Assembly: GCF_007990715.1 (NCBI RefSeq)
Contig: NZ_BJWY01000038.1
Coordinates: 1-52,989 of the forward strand
Length of the DNA: 52,989 nt
DNA from: Nocardia seriolae NBRC 15557
GTDB lineage: Bacteria; Actinomycetota; Actinomycetes; Mycobacteriales; Mycobacteriaceae
Direction of reading: 5' to 3'
Of this stretch, positions 52,899 to 52,989 are shown one piece after another (the stretch's first letter is position 1; each line of letters starts with the position of its first letter). Under the pieces are notes generated by a model. That model was not told where the DNA came from. It was given only the letters and a program-made list of their open reading frames with translations, and ran no database searches. Position numbers and translations under genes: made by a program.

Positions 52899-52989
52899 AT
52901 TCCGGGCGAAGCCCGATTTGAAGTATTTGAAAGACACGTAACTTTGCGTCGAGGCCGGGGAACCGGTCAGCGACGGTTAGCTAGTGTCG

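Larger units (their letters stand above)
51819..52989. other. 1.17-kb gene-poor, G-skewed region
   Basis: No ORF here has convincing coding character: candidates in both strands are low-complexity Arg/Gly/Pro translations without motifs or good starts. From about 51910 to 52260 the plus strand is dominated by G over C, with many GGGG runs and very few CCCC, so G-quadruplex-type folding is possible. The right end (about 52835-52960) is AT-rich with palindromes and looks like a promoter region for a gene beyond the window. Confidence 0.6.

Overview
The window reads as chromosomal DNA of a high-GC, mycolic-acid-containing actinomycete, most like Nocardia or a close relative. Codon third positions are almost all G or C. 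The gene set includes mshD (mycothiol synthesis), an LmeA-like protein, a DUF3073 protein, a mycobacterial-type acyl-ACP desaturase and an LCP cell-wall ligase. Gene order follows, with insertions, the Mycobacterium tuberculosis stretch I remember as Rv0800 to Rv0824c (pepC, purL, Rv0804, Rv0807, purF, purM, Rv0810c, Rv0811c, Rv0812, Rv0813c, sseC2-cysA2, thiX, lmeA, glnR, mshD, phoT, phoY2, Rv0822c, dus, desA1). That synteny is from memory, not a search.

Layout. 1-3.2 kb: a MarR regulator cut by the window edge, an M18 aminopeptidase and a GT87 mannosyltransferase-like membrane protein. 3.5-13 kb: purL, then small membrane and secreted proteins, a membrane alpha/beta-hydrolase, a CPBP protease and a YhgE/Pip-like protein, then purF. 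13.2-20.5 kb: a peptide-type ABC importer with two paralogous lipoprotein receptors, two permeases and a fused double ATPase, lying between purF and purM. 20.7-26.3 kb: purM, DUF3073, an asparaginase/MOSC/YgfZ operon on the minus strand and an aminodeoxychorismate lyase-like gene. 26.5-32.7 kb: cydABDC. 33-37.4 kb, minus strand: a nitrobindin-like protein with a coupled 33-residue membrane peptide, a sulfur operon (DUF4395, rhodanese, SseC) preceded by a cysteine-rich leader peptide, then ThiX and LmeA. 37.8-43.6 kb: glnR-mshD and a complete pstSCAB operon behind a PHO-box-like array. 43.7-51.6 kb: a frameshifted drug-efflux MFS gene, phoU, an LCP ligase, dus, desA and a DUF937 gene. 51.7 kb: tRNA-Lys(TTT). 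The last 1.17 kb has no convincing gene and is strongly G-rich on the plus strand.

The most unusual content is outside the genes. A dispersed intergenic repeat of 128-131 bp occurs six times (1861, 3296, 20468, 21852, 32975, 37404). Its length, sequence blocks and small hairpins are conserved, and two copies run into the 3' ends of genes. Downstream of cydC, an 11-codon ORF with a near-perfect Shine-Dalgarno is followed by a predicted structured RNA including a three-way junction. Two almost identical palindromes (core GGTTATAACC) stand in front of the two paralogous receptor genes. Several strong hairpin terminators, a PHO box and a TetR-type operator complete the regulatory picture.
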